Of a stretch of 64,000 nucleotides of DNA, positions 25,449 to 34,744 are shown in pieces. The DNA lies in contig NZ_JACJKN010000015.1 in NCBI RefSeq assembly GCF_016900775.1, positions 1-64,000 of the forward strand, given 5' to 3'. This DNA is from Olsenella uli. Its GTDB lineage: Bacteria > Actinomycetota > Coriobacteriia > Coriobacteriales > Atopobiaceae. The notes beneath the pieces are model-generated. The model was not told where the DNA came from and did no database searches. It saw only the letters and a program-made list of their open reading frames with translations. The translations under genes were made by a program, and so were the position numbers. How positions within the stretch are numbered: position 1 is the stretch's first letter; each line of letters opens with the position of its first letter.

Positions 25449-26600
25449 TCAGAGCTCGAAGAGCTCGTCGGTGACCGTGCCCCCGCTCGTGGCCGCCCGC
25501 TCCCGTGCCATCAGGTCGCGCCCGTAGCGCCCTGCCGCGTCCCATGGCAGCAGCGACCAGATGAGCTCCTGCCGCGCGCGGCTCAGCCGGCGCGAGGCGA
25601 TGGCACCTCGCACTGCGTCAAAGTGTGCTCCATCGATCGCCTCGGCCGCCAAGACGGCCTCAAGAACCACGGCGTCAAGCCCGCCGCCCTGAAAGAGGTC
25701 CTCGGCCACAACGGGGAGCACCACGTGGCCGCTGGCGGCAAGCTCGCGATTTCTCCGCAGGTCATCGACGTACTTCTCCCTAATGGAGCGCAGTGCCTCC
25801 TCAATTGCGCCCGCTGCGACAGCTCGCTCGATGGCCGTGAGGTCAAGGTGCTCGTGCCCGTCATAATTGAGCCCGACGCATGTTCCGGGAATCTCGATGT
25901 CAGGGACACGGGAGCCGGGGCAGCCGAGCGCACGCAGCTCGGGAGGGCTTTCGTGCCGGACGTTGAGCCTCGGCCGGCCAAGTCCGTAGCCAAGCTCCTC
26001 GGGCGGGAGGGCAAGCAACGTTGACAGAAGCGCCTCCGTCGCGGACCACGCCCCGGCAGACACCCGCTGGAGTGACCGTCGCGCGGCGTCGCTGCCGCGC
26101 ACGTTGCTGCAGCCGTCAAGAAACGCCCCCATCCGCTCGGGCGTGGTGACGGGTCTGACTCCCAGCCGGACGGCGCCCTCGCGCGGACGTTCGGGGCTGC
26201 GCGAGAAGCTCCCGCAGAGTTCGTATCCCAGCAGGACGTGGACAGCCGGGGACATGACGCAGGCGAGCTCGACAAAGAGGAGCTCTGGCGAGGGGATCGC
26301 AAGGCCGCCGCCCAAGCTGATGAAGGAGCCTGGCGGCAGGCCCCCCGAGTAGACGGTGCACGAGAAGAACGAGGCCCTCGGCCGCGCGGACTTGCTCGGG
26401 GCGGCTACCTGGAGCCGCCCCCTGTCCGGCGGGCGATCGAGTGCGAGGCGCTCAAGCGGTAGCGAGCGCACCGTCCAGTACCGATGGGGTTCCGGAGAGG
26501 GAGGAGCGAGGTCACATCTCCGTCCCGGGAGTCGGCGTCCCGACGACCGGATGGCCCGCAGGATGCGCAGTGCGCTCAGCTTGTTGACTGTGAGATTCAT
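25449..26600 (-). CDS. conserved-looking hypothetical protein with possible nuclease domain
   Basis: A 383-residue protein. The middle (ASFFSCTVYSGGLPPGSFISL ... PSPELLFVELACVMSPAVHVLLGYELCGSFS) resembles the promoter/sensor part of AbiEi-like and related coriobacterial proteins. The last third (VPDIEIPGTCVGLNYDGHEHLDL, then a helix and HVVLPVVAEDL) has the D-x-E...G-x-x-H pattern of small PD-(D/E)XK/Vsr-like nucleases. I cannot name the family. It is flanked by three palindromic elements. It could be a defence-type or housekeeping nuclease; the evidence is fold-like pattern only. Confidence 0.6.
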   Translation of the reverse strand: MNLTVNKLSALRILRAIRSSGRRLPGRRCDLAPPSPEPHRYWTVRSLPLERLALDRPPDRGRLQVAAPSKSARPRASFFSCTVYSGGLPPGSFISLGGGLAIPSPELLFVELACVMSPAVHVLLGYELCGSFSRSPERPREGAVRLGVRPVTTPERMGAFLDGCSNVRGSDAARRSLQRVSAGAWSATEALLSTLLALPPEELGYGLGRPRLNVRHESPPELRALGCPGSRVPDIEIPGTCVGLNYDGHEHLDLTAIERAVAAGAIEEALRSIREKYVDDLRRNRELAASGHVVLPVVAEDLFQGGGLDAVVLEAVLAAEAIDGAHFDAVRGAIASRRLSRARQELIWSLLPWDAAGRYGRDLMARERAATSGGTVTDELFEL

Positions 26601-26958
26601 AGATTCCGTTCTGTACTAAATATATTCATTTAAGAATACTGTTAAATGGGATTTGTATGCAATGGGGTATTTGAAGGTCGGCAAATGTGCGCACTCTGCG
26701 CGGGCGAATGATCGGCAACTGGGTAGATGGGACATTGCCGGCGCAGGGGGTGCACATTTTGGGGGTGGCGTGCCCGGGCGACCTGGAACTGCGGCCCCTT
26801 GTTCTGAAGCGCGCCCTCTGCGCCGGGCTCTTCTCGCCAACAGGGAGAACGGCAGGGCGCCCGCGCAGAGGGCGCGCTTTTGAGGGGCATGGGAACCACG
26901 CCAGCCTTGTTGGGGTACCCTACGGGAGAAGGGCGTGCGTCGTTGTGGGGGAGGGGCC
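26601..26958. repeat. non-coding stretch with hairpin elements H4 and H5
   Basis: The first ~80 bp are AT-rich and probably hold the promoter of the gene to the left. H4 has arms 26683-26701 and 26741-26759 (16 of 19 pairs, AAATGTGC...GCACATTT). H5 has perfect 17-bp arms 26807-26823 (AAGCGCGCCCTCTGCGC) and 26863-26879. Loops carry GGCAACTGGG and CGCCAACAGGG, diverged forms of the GCCAACTGGGCA loop core of H1-H3. No gene is seen. Confidence 0.75.
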
Positions 26959-27624
26959 ATGCGGATCGAGGACACCATGGACATGGACGGGTTCACGCTG
27001 GGCGCGCCCGCGCTCGTCTGCCGCTGGCGGCTTGCCAACCGCGCGCTGCCGCTGGAGAACCGCCACCTGCGCGCGCTTGGCCAGCGCGCCGTGAACGGCG
27101 GGCTCGTGCCGACGGAGCTCGTGGCCTGGGCCAAGCAGCACATCGAGTGGACGCTTTCCGACGGCGCCGCCGCGCACCCCGACGGCGTGCTCATGCTCAT
27201 CGTTGACGACGAGGGCCGCGCCGCCATGACCGTGGGGCCCTACGAGCCGCTGAGGCTCCGGACCCCCTCGGCTCTCGCCGACCGCGCCCGCGTGGCAACG
27301 CTCGAGGCGGCGCGCACGGGGGTTGCCCCGGAGTCCCTGTGGCTTGTGCGGGAGGAGGGGCTCGTCTGGGGCGTCGGCGCCGACGAGCGCCCCTCTGGCG
27401 CGGCGACGCTCATGGCCGACCTCGCCAAGACCGTGGGGTTTGCGGTGGAGCGGCGGGCCGGGCTCGCGGAGTCCCTGCTCGCGGGGGAGCTCTCCTACGA
27501 CGAGGCCCTTCTCGTCTCTGACGAGCACGGGATCGTGCCGGCGGCGGGCAAGGCGTCCCCGCGCGCGGAGCGCTTTGCCGAGGGGTATGCCAAGCTGCTC
27601 GCGTCCTGCGGGAGGCGCCGGTAG
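26959..27624 (+). CDS. hypothetical protein
   Basis: A 221-residue protein starting MRIEDTMDMDGFTLGAP after GGGGGAGGGG. It is soluble and Ala/Arg/Glu-rich. A segment HPDGVLMLIVDDEGRAAMTVGPYEPL and a late DEALLVSDEHGIVPA faintly recall class IV aminotransferase/aminodeoxychorismate lyase proteins, but the lysine and cofactor motifs are not evident. I do not assign a function. It converges on the C39-type protease gene with a 19-bp gap. Confidence 0.6.
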   Translation: MRIEDTMDMDGFTLGAPALVCRWRLANRALPLENRHLRALGQRAVNGGLVPTELVAWAKQHIEWTLSDGAAAHPDGVLMLIVDDEGRAAMTVGPYEPLRLRTPSALADRARVATLEAARTGVAPESLWLVREEGLVWGVGADERPSGAATLMADLAKTVGFAVERRAGLAESLLAGELSYDEALLVSDEHGIVPAAGKASPRAERFAEGYAKLLASCGRRR

Positions 27625-27643
27625 GGCCGGTCCGGGGCCGCCG

Positions 27644-28393
27644 CTACGCCGCCGAGAAGCTCCAGATGTTCTGCGCCTCGGCGCAGATGGTCTCGAGGTC
27701 CCAGACGCGCATGCTGCGCCCCACGCTGTTGGAGTCGTGCACGAGGACGTGGGTGCCGTCGGACGCCATGCCCTCGATGACGATGTAGTGCCCCACGCGC
27801 GTGAACGTCCCGGGCTCCATCGCGCAGATGATCGGGTGCCCCGACTCGAGCGCCGCCTGGAGCTGGCCCGCCACCGCGGGAAGCGTCTGGCTGGAGAGCC
27901 CGAGCATCGAGGCCCCCTCGCTCATGAGCGTCCACGCGCTGCCGTTGCCGTCCGTCGCGTAGCCGTGCTCGGTGCTGAACTCGGCCATCTGCACGGGGTC
28001 GTAGTCGGTGTTGCCCGTCAGGTACACGTAGACCATCGTGAGCGCGGTGGGCCCGCAGCCCTGCTCGGCAAAGCTGCCGCCGCAGTACTCGGCGTCCGCC
28101 CACTGGGGGTCGATCTGGTAGAGGTAGGGCATCTCGCCCTTGCGCCACTCCTCGCGCGGCGTGCTCGTGACCGCGGGAACCTCCGCGGTGGCGGGGATGC
28201 TCGTGTCTATGGGGCCGGCCTCGGCGGCATCGCCGGACCCGGAGCCCAGCGAGCAGGCGGCAAAGATCCCCAGGGAGGCGACGAGAAGAACCCCGATGCA
28301 GGCGGCTATCACGAGGGTGCGCCGCGCGCCGTCCCTCCCGCGCCCCCGCGGGCTTCCGCCGCGGGCAAGCGTCATGTTGCGAATGTCGTTCAC
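27644..28393 (-). CDS. surface-anchored C39-like cysteine peptidase
   Basis: A 249-residue protein: a basic N-terminus, one hydrophobic segment (26-46), possibly a lipobox ending at C47 (FAAC), then a Ser/Pro-rich spacer, then a papain-like C39_2 domain. Catalytic residues fit: Q111 and C113 in AEQGCGPTA, H202 in RVGHYIVIE, D220 in LVHDSN. Such domains outside the cell are found in wall-associated peptidases or bacteriocin-type leader peptidases. No ABC transporter is linked, so a wall or protein-turnover role is more likely. Confidence 0.8.
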   Translation of the reverse strand: MNDIRNMTLARGGSPRGRGRDGARRTLVIAACIGVLLVASLGIFAACSLGSGSGDAAEAGPIDTSIPATAEVPAVTSTPREEWRKGEMPYLYQIDPQWADAEYCGGSFAEQGCGPTALTMVYVYLTGNTDYDPVQMAEFSTEHGYATDGNGSAWTLMSEGASMLGLSSQTLPAVAGQLQAALESGHPIICAMEPGTFTRVGHYIVIEGMASDGTHVLVHDSNSVGRSMRVWDLETICAEAQNIWSFSAA

Positions 28394-28825
28394 GCCCGCC
28401 CTCCCATCTCATGTACTGAGGGATTCTATCACGCGCCGCCGCGGGCCTGCCGCACCGCCGCCGCGGGAGCGCCCCGTCCCCGGAGGGGCCTCCCTCCCGG
28501 CCGGGGTGGCGTCACAATTTCATCACGCGGGCGCGGTCCCCGCGCGCCGTTCTTCTCGCCTGCCGAAGGCGGGGCCCCGGCCTGCGCCGCCGTAGGGTAA
28601 TCCCCCTCATGGCGGGGTATTTTACCTGCGATTTGTTATGAGGGGCGTTTTACGGCAAAAACCGCGCGCTCGGCCGATTTGCCCGCGAAGTCGTGAATAA
28701 AAACGCGCGTGCGGAGTACACTGTCACCATGCATGGGCCGTGGGCCCGACTCAGTCATGTGTCTTGTGAGTGAGAGCTGCCTGAGGCCATGGGGGTCCTC
28801 AGGGGACCGGTTCGAAGGAGAGGAT
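28394..28825 (+). promoter_or_regulatory. 432-bp nifJ upstream region
   Basis: No gene is convincing here. The first ~170 bp are extremely GC-rich. Near 28590-28700 the DNA becomes AT-richer. A -10-like TACACT is at 28717-28722 with only a weak -35. The leader that follows can form CCTGAGG/CCTCAGG (28779-28801) just before the nifJ ribosome site, which might modulate translation. This assignment is tentative. Confidence 0.45.
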
Positions 28826-31800
28826 ATGGCGCGTAAGTTTAAGTCCATGGACGGCAACGAGGCGGCGGCGTACGTCTCGTATGCGTTCACCGAGGTGGCG
28901 GGCATCTACCCGATCACCCCGTCCAGCCCCATGGCCGACCACGTCGACCAGTGGGCCGCTCAGGGCATGAAGAACGTCTTTGGCACGCCGGTCAAGGTCG
29001 TCGAGATGGAGTCCGAGGCGGGCGCCGCGGGCACCGTTCACGGCTCGCTCGGCGCCGGCGCCCTCACGACCACCTACACGGCGTCCCAGGGCCTGCTCCT
29101 CATGATCCCGAACATGTACAAGATCGCCGGTGAGGGCCTTCCGGGCGTCTTCCACGTGTCCGCCCGTACCGTGGCCACCCACGCCCTCAACATCTTCGGT
29201 GATCACTCCGACGTCATGGCCTGCCGCCAGACCGGCTTTGCCATGCTCGCCGAGGGCAACGTCCAGGAGGTCATGGACCTCGCGCCGGTGGCCCACCTCG
29301 CGGCCATCGAGGGCAAGGTGCCGTTCCTGAACTTCTTCGACGGCTTCCGCACCTCGCATGAGATTCAGAAGGTCGCGGTCTGGGACTTCGACGACCTCAA
29401 GGACATGCTGGACATGGATGCCGTCCAGGCGTTCCGCGACCACGCCCTGAACCCCGAGCACCCGCACGCCCGCGGCTCCCACGAGAACGGCGACATCTTC
29501 TTCCAGCACCGCGAGGCCTGCAACAAGGCCTACGACGCGCTGCCCGCCGTGGTCCAGGCCTACATGGACAAGATCAACGAGAAGCTCGGCACGAGCTATC
29601 ACCTCTTTGACTACTACGGCGCCGACGACGCCGACCGCGTCGTGGTCTGCATGGGCTCCTTCTGCGACACGCTCGAGGAGGTCATCGACTACCTGAACGC
29701 CCACGGCGAGAAGGTCGGCCTCGTGAAGGTCCGCCTGTACCGTCCGTGGTCCGTCGAGGACTTCATGGCCGCGCTGCCCGCCACCGTCAAGAAGATCGCC
29801 GTGCTCGACCGCACCAAGGAGCCCGGCTCCATCGGCGAGCCGCTCTACCAGGACGTCATCACGTCGCTCTTCGAGGCCGGCAAGGACGGCGTCACCGTGG
29901 TCGGCGGCCGTTACGGCCTCGGCTCCAAGGACGAGCCCCCCGCGGCTGCCTTCGCCGTCTACAAGGAGCTCGAGAAGGACGCCCCCGCCCGCGAGTTCAC
30001 CATCGGCATCGTGGACGACGTCACCAACCTGTCCCTCCCCATGGACCCGGACGCCCCCAACACGGCGGACCCCTCCACCATCGAGTGCAAGTTCTGGGGC
30101 CTCGGCGGCGACGGCACGGTTGGCGCCAACAAGAACTCCATCAAGATCATCGGCGACCACACCGACAAGTACGTCCAGGCGTACTTCCAGTACGACTCCA
30201 AGAAGACCGGCGGCGTCACCATCTCGCACCTGCGCTTCGGTGACTCCCCGATTCGCTCGCCGTACTACATCAACAAGGCCAACTTCGTGGCCTGCCACAA
30301 CCCGAGCTACATCATCAAGGGCTTCCCGATGGTCCGCGACGTCAAGCCGGGCGGCACGTTCCTCGTGAACTGCCAGTGGTCCGACGAGGAGTTCGCCTCC
30401 CACCTGCCGGCCGTGGCCAAGCGCTACATCGCCAAGAACAACATCAACGTCTACCTGATCGACGCCATCGACCTTGCGGAGAAGGTCGGCATGGGCAAGC
30501 GCACCAACACGGTGCTGCAGTCCGCGTTCTTCTCGCTGGCGCAGGTCCTTCCCGCGGCCGACGCCATCGAGTACATGAAGGCCGCTGCCGAGAAGTCCTA
30601 CGCCAAGAAGGGCCAGAGCATCGTCGAGGCCAACTGGAAGGCCATCGACGCCGGCGCCACCGCCTACCGCAAGTTCGAGGTGCCCGCCGACTGGGCCAAC
30701 GCCGAGGACGAGAAGGTCGAGCTCACGCTCGAGGGCCGCGAGGCCATCGTCAAGCAGGTTCGCGAGCTCATGGAGCCCATCAACCGCATGGACGGCGACT
30801 CGCTGCCCGTCTCCAAGTTCGTCGACGTTGCCGACGGCCAGTGGGAGCTCGGCGCCTCTCAGTACGAGAAGCGCGGCGTTGCCGTCATGGTGCCGCACTG
30901 GGACGAGACCAAGTGCATCCAGTGCAACCAGTGCTCGTTCGTGTGCCCGCACGCTACGATCCGCCCGATCGTGATGAACGCCGAGGAGCAGGCCGCCGCT
31001 CCCGAGAACATGCGTCGCCTCGACCTCACCATCCCCAAGGGCACCGGCTACACCTTCACCATGGCCATCAGCCCGCTCGACTGCATGGGCTGCACCAACT
31101 GCGCCAAGGTCTGCCCGAAGGGCGCCCTCACCATGGTTCCGCAGGAGTCCGAGCTCGACCAGGCTCCGGTGTGGGACTACGCGGTGAACAAGGTCTCCGA
31201 GAAGACCGAGCTCGTGGGCGCCAACGTCAAGGGCAGCCAGTACGCCAAGCCGTACCTCGAGTTCTCCGGCTCCTGCGCCGGCTGCGCCGAGACCGCGTAC
31301 GCACGCCTCGTCACGCAGGTCTGCGGTGACCGCATGTTCATCTCCAACGCCACCGGCTGCTCCTCGATCTGGGGCAACCCGGCCGCCACGTCGCCGTTCA
31401 ACGTCAACGCCTGCGGCCACGGTCCGGCGTGGAACAACTCCCTCTTCGAGGACAACGCCGAGCACGGCCTGGGTCTCGCCCTTGGCTATGACGCCGTCCA
31501 GGAGAAGATCGTCGCCGAGACCGAGAAGCTCCTCCAGTCCGACTGCGCGTCCGACGCCCTGAAGGAGGCTGCGACCGCCTGGCTCGAGGCCCGCACGGAC
31601 ACCGAGGCCAGCAAGACCACCGCTGCCGCCTACGTCGCCGAGCTCGAGAAGGCCGACTGCGACACCGCCAAGGCCATCCTCGCCGACAAGGCCTACCTCA
31701 CCAAGAAGGCCTTCTGGATCTTCGGCGGCGACGGCTGGGCGTATGACATCGGCTTCGGCGGCCTCGATCACGTCCTTGCCTCCGGCAACAACGTGAACGT

Positions 31801-32362
31801 CTTCGTCTTTGACACCGAGGTCTACTCCAACACCGGCGGCCAGGCCTCCAAGGCCTCCAACATCGGCCAGGTGGCGCAGTTCGCCGCGGCCGGCAAGGTG
31901 ACCAAGAAGAAGAGCCTCGCCGAGATCGCCATGTCCTACGGCTACGTCTACGTGGCGCAGGTCGCCATGGGCGCCAACATGCAGCAGACCCTCAAGGCCA
32001 TCCACGAGGCCGTGTCCTACGATGGTCCGTCGCTGATCATCGGCTACAGCCCGTGCGAGATGCACTCCATCAAGAAGGGCGGCATGCAGAACTGCCAGAT
32101 GGAGATGAAGAAGGCCGTGGAGTGCGGCTACTGGAACCTCTTCCGCTTCAACCCGGCCGCCCCGACCGGCAAGAAGTTCACGCTCGACTCCAAGGAGCCG
32201 AAGGGCGGCTACCAGGACTTCCTGATGAACGAGGCTCGCTACACCTCGCTCACCCGCTCCTTCCCCGAGCGCGCCAAGGAGCTCTTCGCGGAGAACGAGG
32301 AGGCCGCCATGGCTCGCTACGCGCACCTGCTCAAGCTCAAGGACCTCTACGCCGAGGTGTAG
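28826..32362 (+). CDS. nifJ: pyruvate:ferredoxin (flavodoxin) oxidoreductase
   Basis: A single-chain PFOR (1178 aa, the usual length) that oxidises pyruvate with CoA to acetyl-CoA, CO2 and reduced ferredoxin, the core reaction of anaerobic pyruvate use. Domain I starts KFKSMDGNEAAAYVSYAF and has PITPSSPMA; two 4Fe-4S motifs (CIQCNQCSFVCP and CMGCTNCAKVCP) sit near residues 690-770; the TPP-binding GDGWAYDIGFGGLDHV and the proximal-cluster cysteines (SGSCAGCAE) lie in the C-terminal third. The start at 28826 follows GAAGGAGAGG. Its optimal-looking codons suggest high expression. Confidence 0.98.
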   Translation: MARKFKSMDGNEAAAYVSYAFTEVAGIYPITPSSPMADHVDQWAAQGMKNVFGTPVKVVEMESEAGAAGTVHGSLGAGALTTTYTASQGLLLMIPNMYKIAGEGLPGVFHVSARTVATHALNIFGDHSDVMACRQTGFAMLAEGNVQEVMDLAPVAHLAAIEGKVPFLNFFDGFRTSHEIQKVAVWDFDDLKDMLDMDAVQAFRDHALNPEHPHARGSHENGDIFFQHREACNKAYDALPAVVQAYMDKINEKLGTSYHLFDYYGADDADRVVVCMGSFCDTLEEVIDYLNAHGEKVGLVKVRLYRPWSVEDFMAALPATVKKIAVLDRTKEPGSIGEPLYQDVITSLFEAGKDGVTVVGGRYGLGSKDEPPAAAFAVYKELEKDAPAREFTIGIVDDVTNLSLPMDPDAPNTADPSTIECKFWGLGGDGTVGANKNSIKIIGDHTDKYVQAYFQYDSKKTGGVTISHLRFGDSPIRSPYYINKANFVACHNPSYIIKGFPMVRDVKPGGTFLVNCQWSDEEFASHLPAVAKRYIAKNNINVYLIDAIDLAEKVGMGKRTNTVLQSAFFSLAQVLPAADAIEYMKAAAEKSYAKKGQSIVEANWKAIDAGATAYRKFEVPADWANAEDEKVELTLEGREAIVKQVRELMEPINRMDGDSLPVSKFVDVADGQWELGASQYEKRGVAVMVPHWDETKCIQCNQCSFVCPHATIRPIVMNAEEQAAAPENMRRLDLTIPKGTGYTFTMAISPLDCMGCTNCAKVCPKGALTMVPQESELDQAPVWDYAVNKVSEKTELVGANVKGSQYAKPYLEFSGSCAGCAETAYARLVTQVCGDRMFISNATGCSSIWGNPAATSPFNVNACGHGPAWNNSLFEDNAEHGLGLALGYDAVQEKIVAETEKLLQSDCASDALKEAATAWLEARTDTEASKTTAAAYVAELEKADCDTAKAILADKAYLTKKAFWIFGGDGWAYDIGFGGLDHVLASGNNVNVFVFDTEVYSNTGGQASKASNIGQVAQFAAAGKVTKKKSLAEIAMSYGYVYVAQVAMGANMQQTLKAIHEAVSYDGPSLIIGYSPCEMHSIKKGGMQNCQMEMKKAVECGYWNLFRFNPAAPTGKKFTLDSKEPKGGYQDFLMNEARYTSLTRSFPERAKELFAENEEAAMARYAHLLKLKDLYAEV

Positions 32363-32386
32363 GCGCTGACGTCATAGTCTGAGCTG

Positions 32387-32417
32387 CGGCCCCCGGCATC
32401 GCGCCGGGGGCCGTTTT
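32387..32417 (+). terminator. nifJ terminator
   Basis: CGGCCCCCGGC pairs with GCCGGGGGCCG around a 5-nt loop and is followed by TTTT. It is 24 bp after the nifJ stop. Confidence 0.88.
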
Positions 32418-32418
32418 C

Positions 32419-32479
32419 ATGACAAGGGTGCCGGGGGAGATTGTCAGCCTGACAAAGGTGTCGGGGGAAATTGTCAGGT
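32419..32479 (+). repeat. two direct half-elements of the TGACAAAGGTGACGGGG family
   Basis: ATGACAAGGGTGCCGGGGGA...TTGTCAG (32419-32447) and CCTGACAAAGGTGTCGGGGG...TTGTCAGG (32448-32479) lie head to tail right after the nifJ terminator. They look like diverged arms of the hairpins at 53280 and 58060. Confidence 0.7.
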
Positions 32480-32498
32480 TGATATGGCGCGGTGGGCG

Positions 32499-34649
32499 CT
32501 AGCGGCCCGTGGCGATCTTCAGGGCCACGTCGTGGGCCAGGTGCTCAAGCGAGTCGTCCAGCGGCGCGAGCTCGATCTTCTCGCCGCGCCGCGCGAGCGC
32601 CCGGGCGATCAGCCAGTCCGTGACGCCGGGGTTCTTGGGCAGGATGGGCCCGTGCAGGTAGGTGCCCACCACGCCGTCGTGCAGCACGCCCTCGCCGCCG
32701 TCCTCGCCGTTGTTACCGGTGCCATGGACCAGCGCACGCCCGAGGGGCTTCTCGCCTGCGCCCAGCGCGGTGCGCCCCGCGTGGTTCTCAAAGCCTACGA
32801 CGGGCGCGTCGCATACGGGTGACGCTATGGCCACGTTGCCAATCAGGCGCGTGGGTCCCGCGGTGGTCTCGATGTCCAGCACGTGCAGGCCCTCCACGCG
32901 CTCCTCGCCCATCATGTAGTAATGGCCGAGCAGCTGGTAGCCGCCGCAGATGGCGAGAAGAACGCCGCCGTCCGCCACGTATGCGGCAACCTTCTCGCGC
33001 TGCGCCTGGAGCTCGCGGCATACCGCCAGCTGGTCGCGGTCGGCGCCGCCGCCAAGCAGCACGATGTCGGCGTCCGAGAGGTCGAGCTCGGCCCCCATGA
33101 GCACCTGGTCCACGCGGCAGGGGATACCGCGCCACGCGCAGCGCCTGGAGAGCGAGGCGATGTTGCCGCCGTCGCCATAGAGGTTGAGCGCATCCGGGTA
33201 GAGGTGCACGATCCGCAGCGGCCGGTCCAGCGAGACGGACTTCTGTGAATTGGGGACAGTCCCCAATTCACAGACCCGCCCCTTCTGCAAATTGGGGACT
33301 GTCCCCAATTTGCAGAGGCGCTCGAGGTCGGAAACGACGGGCGGAAAGGCGGTGTAGTTGGCGATGACGTGGAGCTTCTCGCCAGCGTCGACGAAGCCCA
33401 GCGCGTCCTCGACGCCATCGATGAGCTCGATGGGCGCGCCCAGCTCGGCGTACTTCACGCGGACGGCCATGTCCTCGCGGCGCGTTCCGCCCACGAGGAC
33501 ATGGCGCAGGTCGGTGAGGTCGCGCAGGCGCTCGAGGTCGATGTCCCAGATCCAGGAGACGTCATGGCCGTCGGCGTCGTTGTCGTTGAGGAAGAGCGCG
33601 AGATAGCGGCCGTCCTCGGCGCGGACCTGCTGCACCATGCGGTTGAAGCCGGTGGGGTTCTTGGCCAGGTTGGAGACCACGGAGCGGCCGCCGGCAAGCT
33701 GATACGTCTTGCCGCGCCCGCTTGCGGGCTCGTAGGCGTCGAGCACGTCCTGGAAGCGGCTGAGGTCGCCCCCGCAAAGTGCGCAGGCCACGAGCGCCGC
33801 CATGACGTTGTAGACCATGTAGAGGCCGTTGTAGCGGGTGCGCACGTGGTGCCGCACGGTCTTCTCGTCCCGCCGGTCCTCGACGTCAAACTCGTAGCCG
33901 CCGCAGGTGAGGCTCACGTTCACGGCGGCAAACGCCAGCTCGGGCCGCTCCCAGCCGCACGCGGGGCAGCGATACCTGCCGAGCTGGCCGTAGTGCACGT
34001 AGGCGTAGTCGAGCGGCGCGTTGCAGCGCGCGCAGAAGCGGCTGTCTGAGATGCGGTCGGCCTCCTGGCCGGTGGGCTCGTCAATGCCGAAGGGCACGCC
34101 GGGGTTGCCCACGCGGTCGGCGATGGCGGCGCAGAGCGGGTCGTCCGCGTTGTAGGCGAGGGCGGTCTCGGGGGCGCGGCGCAGGGCCTCGGCTATCACG
34201 TCCTGCGTGTGGTCGATCTCCCCATAGCGGTCCAGCTGGTCGCGGAACAGGTTGAGAAGAACGAGCGCGCGCGGGCGCAGCGCCGGCAGCACGCGGACGG
34301 TGTAGAGCTCGTCGCACTCGAAGCAGCCCACGCGCCCGCCCGCGCCGCGCTCTTCCACGAGGGCGGACGCGATGCCGGACGCCATGTTGTTCCCGGCGCG
34401 GTTGCACACCACGCGCCCGCCGTCCGCCGCGAGCGCGTCCGCCGCGAGACCGGTCGTGGTGGTCTTTCCGTTGGTGCCCGTGACCACCACGGAGCGCTCG
34501 AGCGTGCTACCCAGCTCGCCGATGAGGCCCGGCGCAAGCCGCAGCGCCACGGCCCCGGGGGCATTGCCGCCGCCCCGGTGCAGCAGACGAGTGGTGCCCC
34601 AGCGCGCCGCGTCGGCGGCGAGGCAGGCGATTCTAACGCGCGGGTTCAT
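32499..34649 (-). CDS. fused MurT-GatD lipid II isoglutaminyl synthase
   Basis: A 716-residue protein combining two normally separate subunits. Residues 1-~443 are MurT: Mur-ligase P-loop GTNGKTTTT (58-66), a four-Cys ribbon (CARC ~206, CPAC ~228) and the DUF1727 C-terminal domain. Residues ~473-716 are GatD: RIVHLYPDALNLYGDGGNI at its start, nucleophile Cys in LLAICGGYQLLGHYY (~567) and a late GTYLHGPILPKNP histidine. Together they amidate D-Glu of lipid II to D-iGln. The joint is unusual: residues ~445-470 are encoded by two palindromic repeats (33242-33316), giving the repeated peptide C(K/E)LGTVPN(L/S)QK. A TTG inside the second palindrome, with AGAAGGGG upstream, might also start free GatD. 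ATG 34649 follows GGAGGGAG. Confidence 0.92.
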   Translation of the reverse strand: MNPRVRIACLAADAARWGTTRLLHRGGGNAPGAVALRLAPGLIGELGSTLERSVVVTGTNGKTTTTGLAADALAADGGRVVCNRAGNNMASGIASALVEERGAGGRVGCFECDELYTVRVLPALRPRALVLLNLFRDQLDRYGEIDHTQDVIAEALRRAPETALAYNADDPLCAAIADRVGNPGVPFGIDEPTGQEADRISDSRFCARCNAPLDYAYVHYGQLGRYRCPACGWERPELAFAAVNVSLTCGGYEFDVEDRRDEKTVRHHVRTRYNGLYMVYNVMAALVACALCGGDLSRFQDVLDAYEPASGRGKTYQLAGGRSVVSNLAKNPTGFNRMVQQVRAEDGRYLALFLNDNDADGHDVSWIWDIDLERLRDLTDLRHVLVGGTRREDMAVRVKYAELGAPIELIDGVEDALGFVDAGEKLHVIANYTAFPPVVSDLERLCKLGTVPNLQKGRVCELGTVPNSQKSVSLDRPLRIVHLYPDALNLYGDGGNIASLSRRCAWRGIPCRVDQVLMGAELDLSDADIVLLGGGADRDQLAVCRELQAQREKVAAYVADGGVLLAICGGYQLLGHYYMMGEERVEGLHVLDIETTAGPTRLIGNVAIASPVCDAPVVGFENHAGRTALGAGEKPLGRALVHGTGNNGEDGGEGVLHDGVVGTYLHGPILPKNPGVTDWLIARALARRGEKIELAPLDDSLEHLAHDVALKIATGR
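33242..33316. repeat. two adjacent perfect palindromes inside murT-gatD
   Basis: The first (about 33243-33273) has 14-bp arms CTGTGAATTGGGGA around CAG; the second (about 33286-33316) has arms CTGCAAATTGGGGA around CTG. They are 12 bp apart with their centres in opposite orientation and keep the reading frame open. They belong to the GGGGACAG(T)CCCC type also seen at 14784-14820. Confidence 0.9.
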
Positions 34650-34702
34650 GCGGGGCTCCCTCCGGCAGCTTGCTGACGCTGCCATACTAGCATGTCGGAA
34701 AG

Positions 34703-34734
34703 CCTGACAAACGACCCTGTCACCATTGTCATGA
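34703..34734 (-). repeat. single arm of the TGACAAAGGTGACGGGG palindrome family
   Basis: CCTGACAAACGACCCTGTCACCATTGTCATGA shows the arm sequence in its inverted version (compare 53318-53350). It lies in the divergent region between murT-gatD and queT, just upstream of the queT promoter area. Confidence 0.65.
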
Positions 34735-34744
34735 CGGACTCTGC

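Noticed and set aside
28799-32326. 1175-residue minus-strand frame
   Set aside because: It is the antisense shadow of nifJ. GC-rich codons leave the opposite strand open; the protein is low-complexity Val/Leu/Gly/His with no domain.
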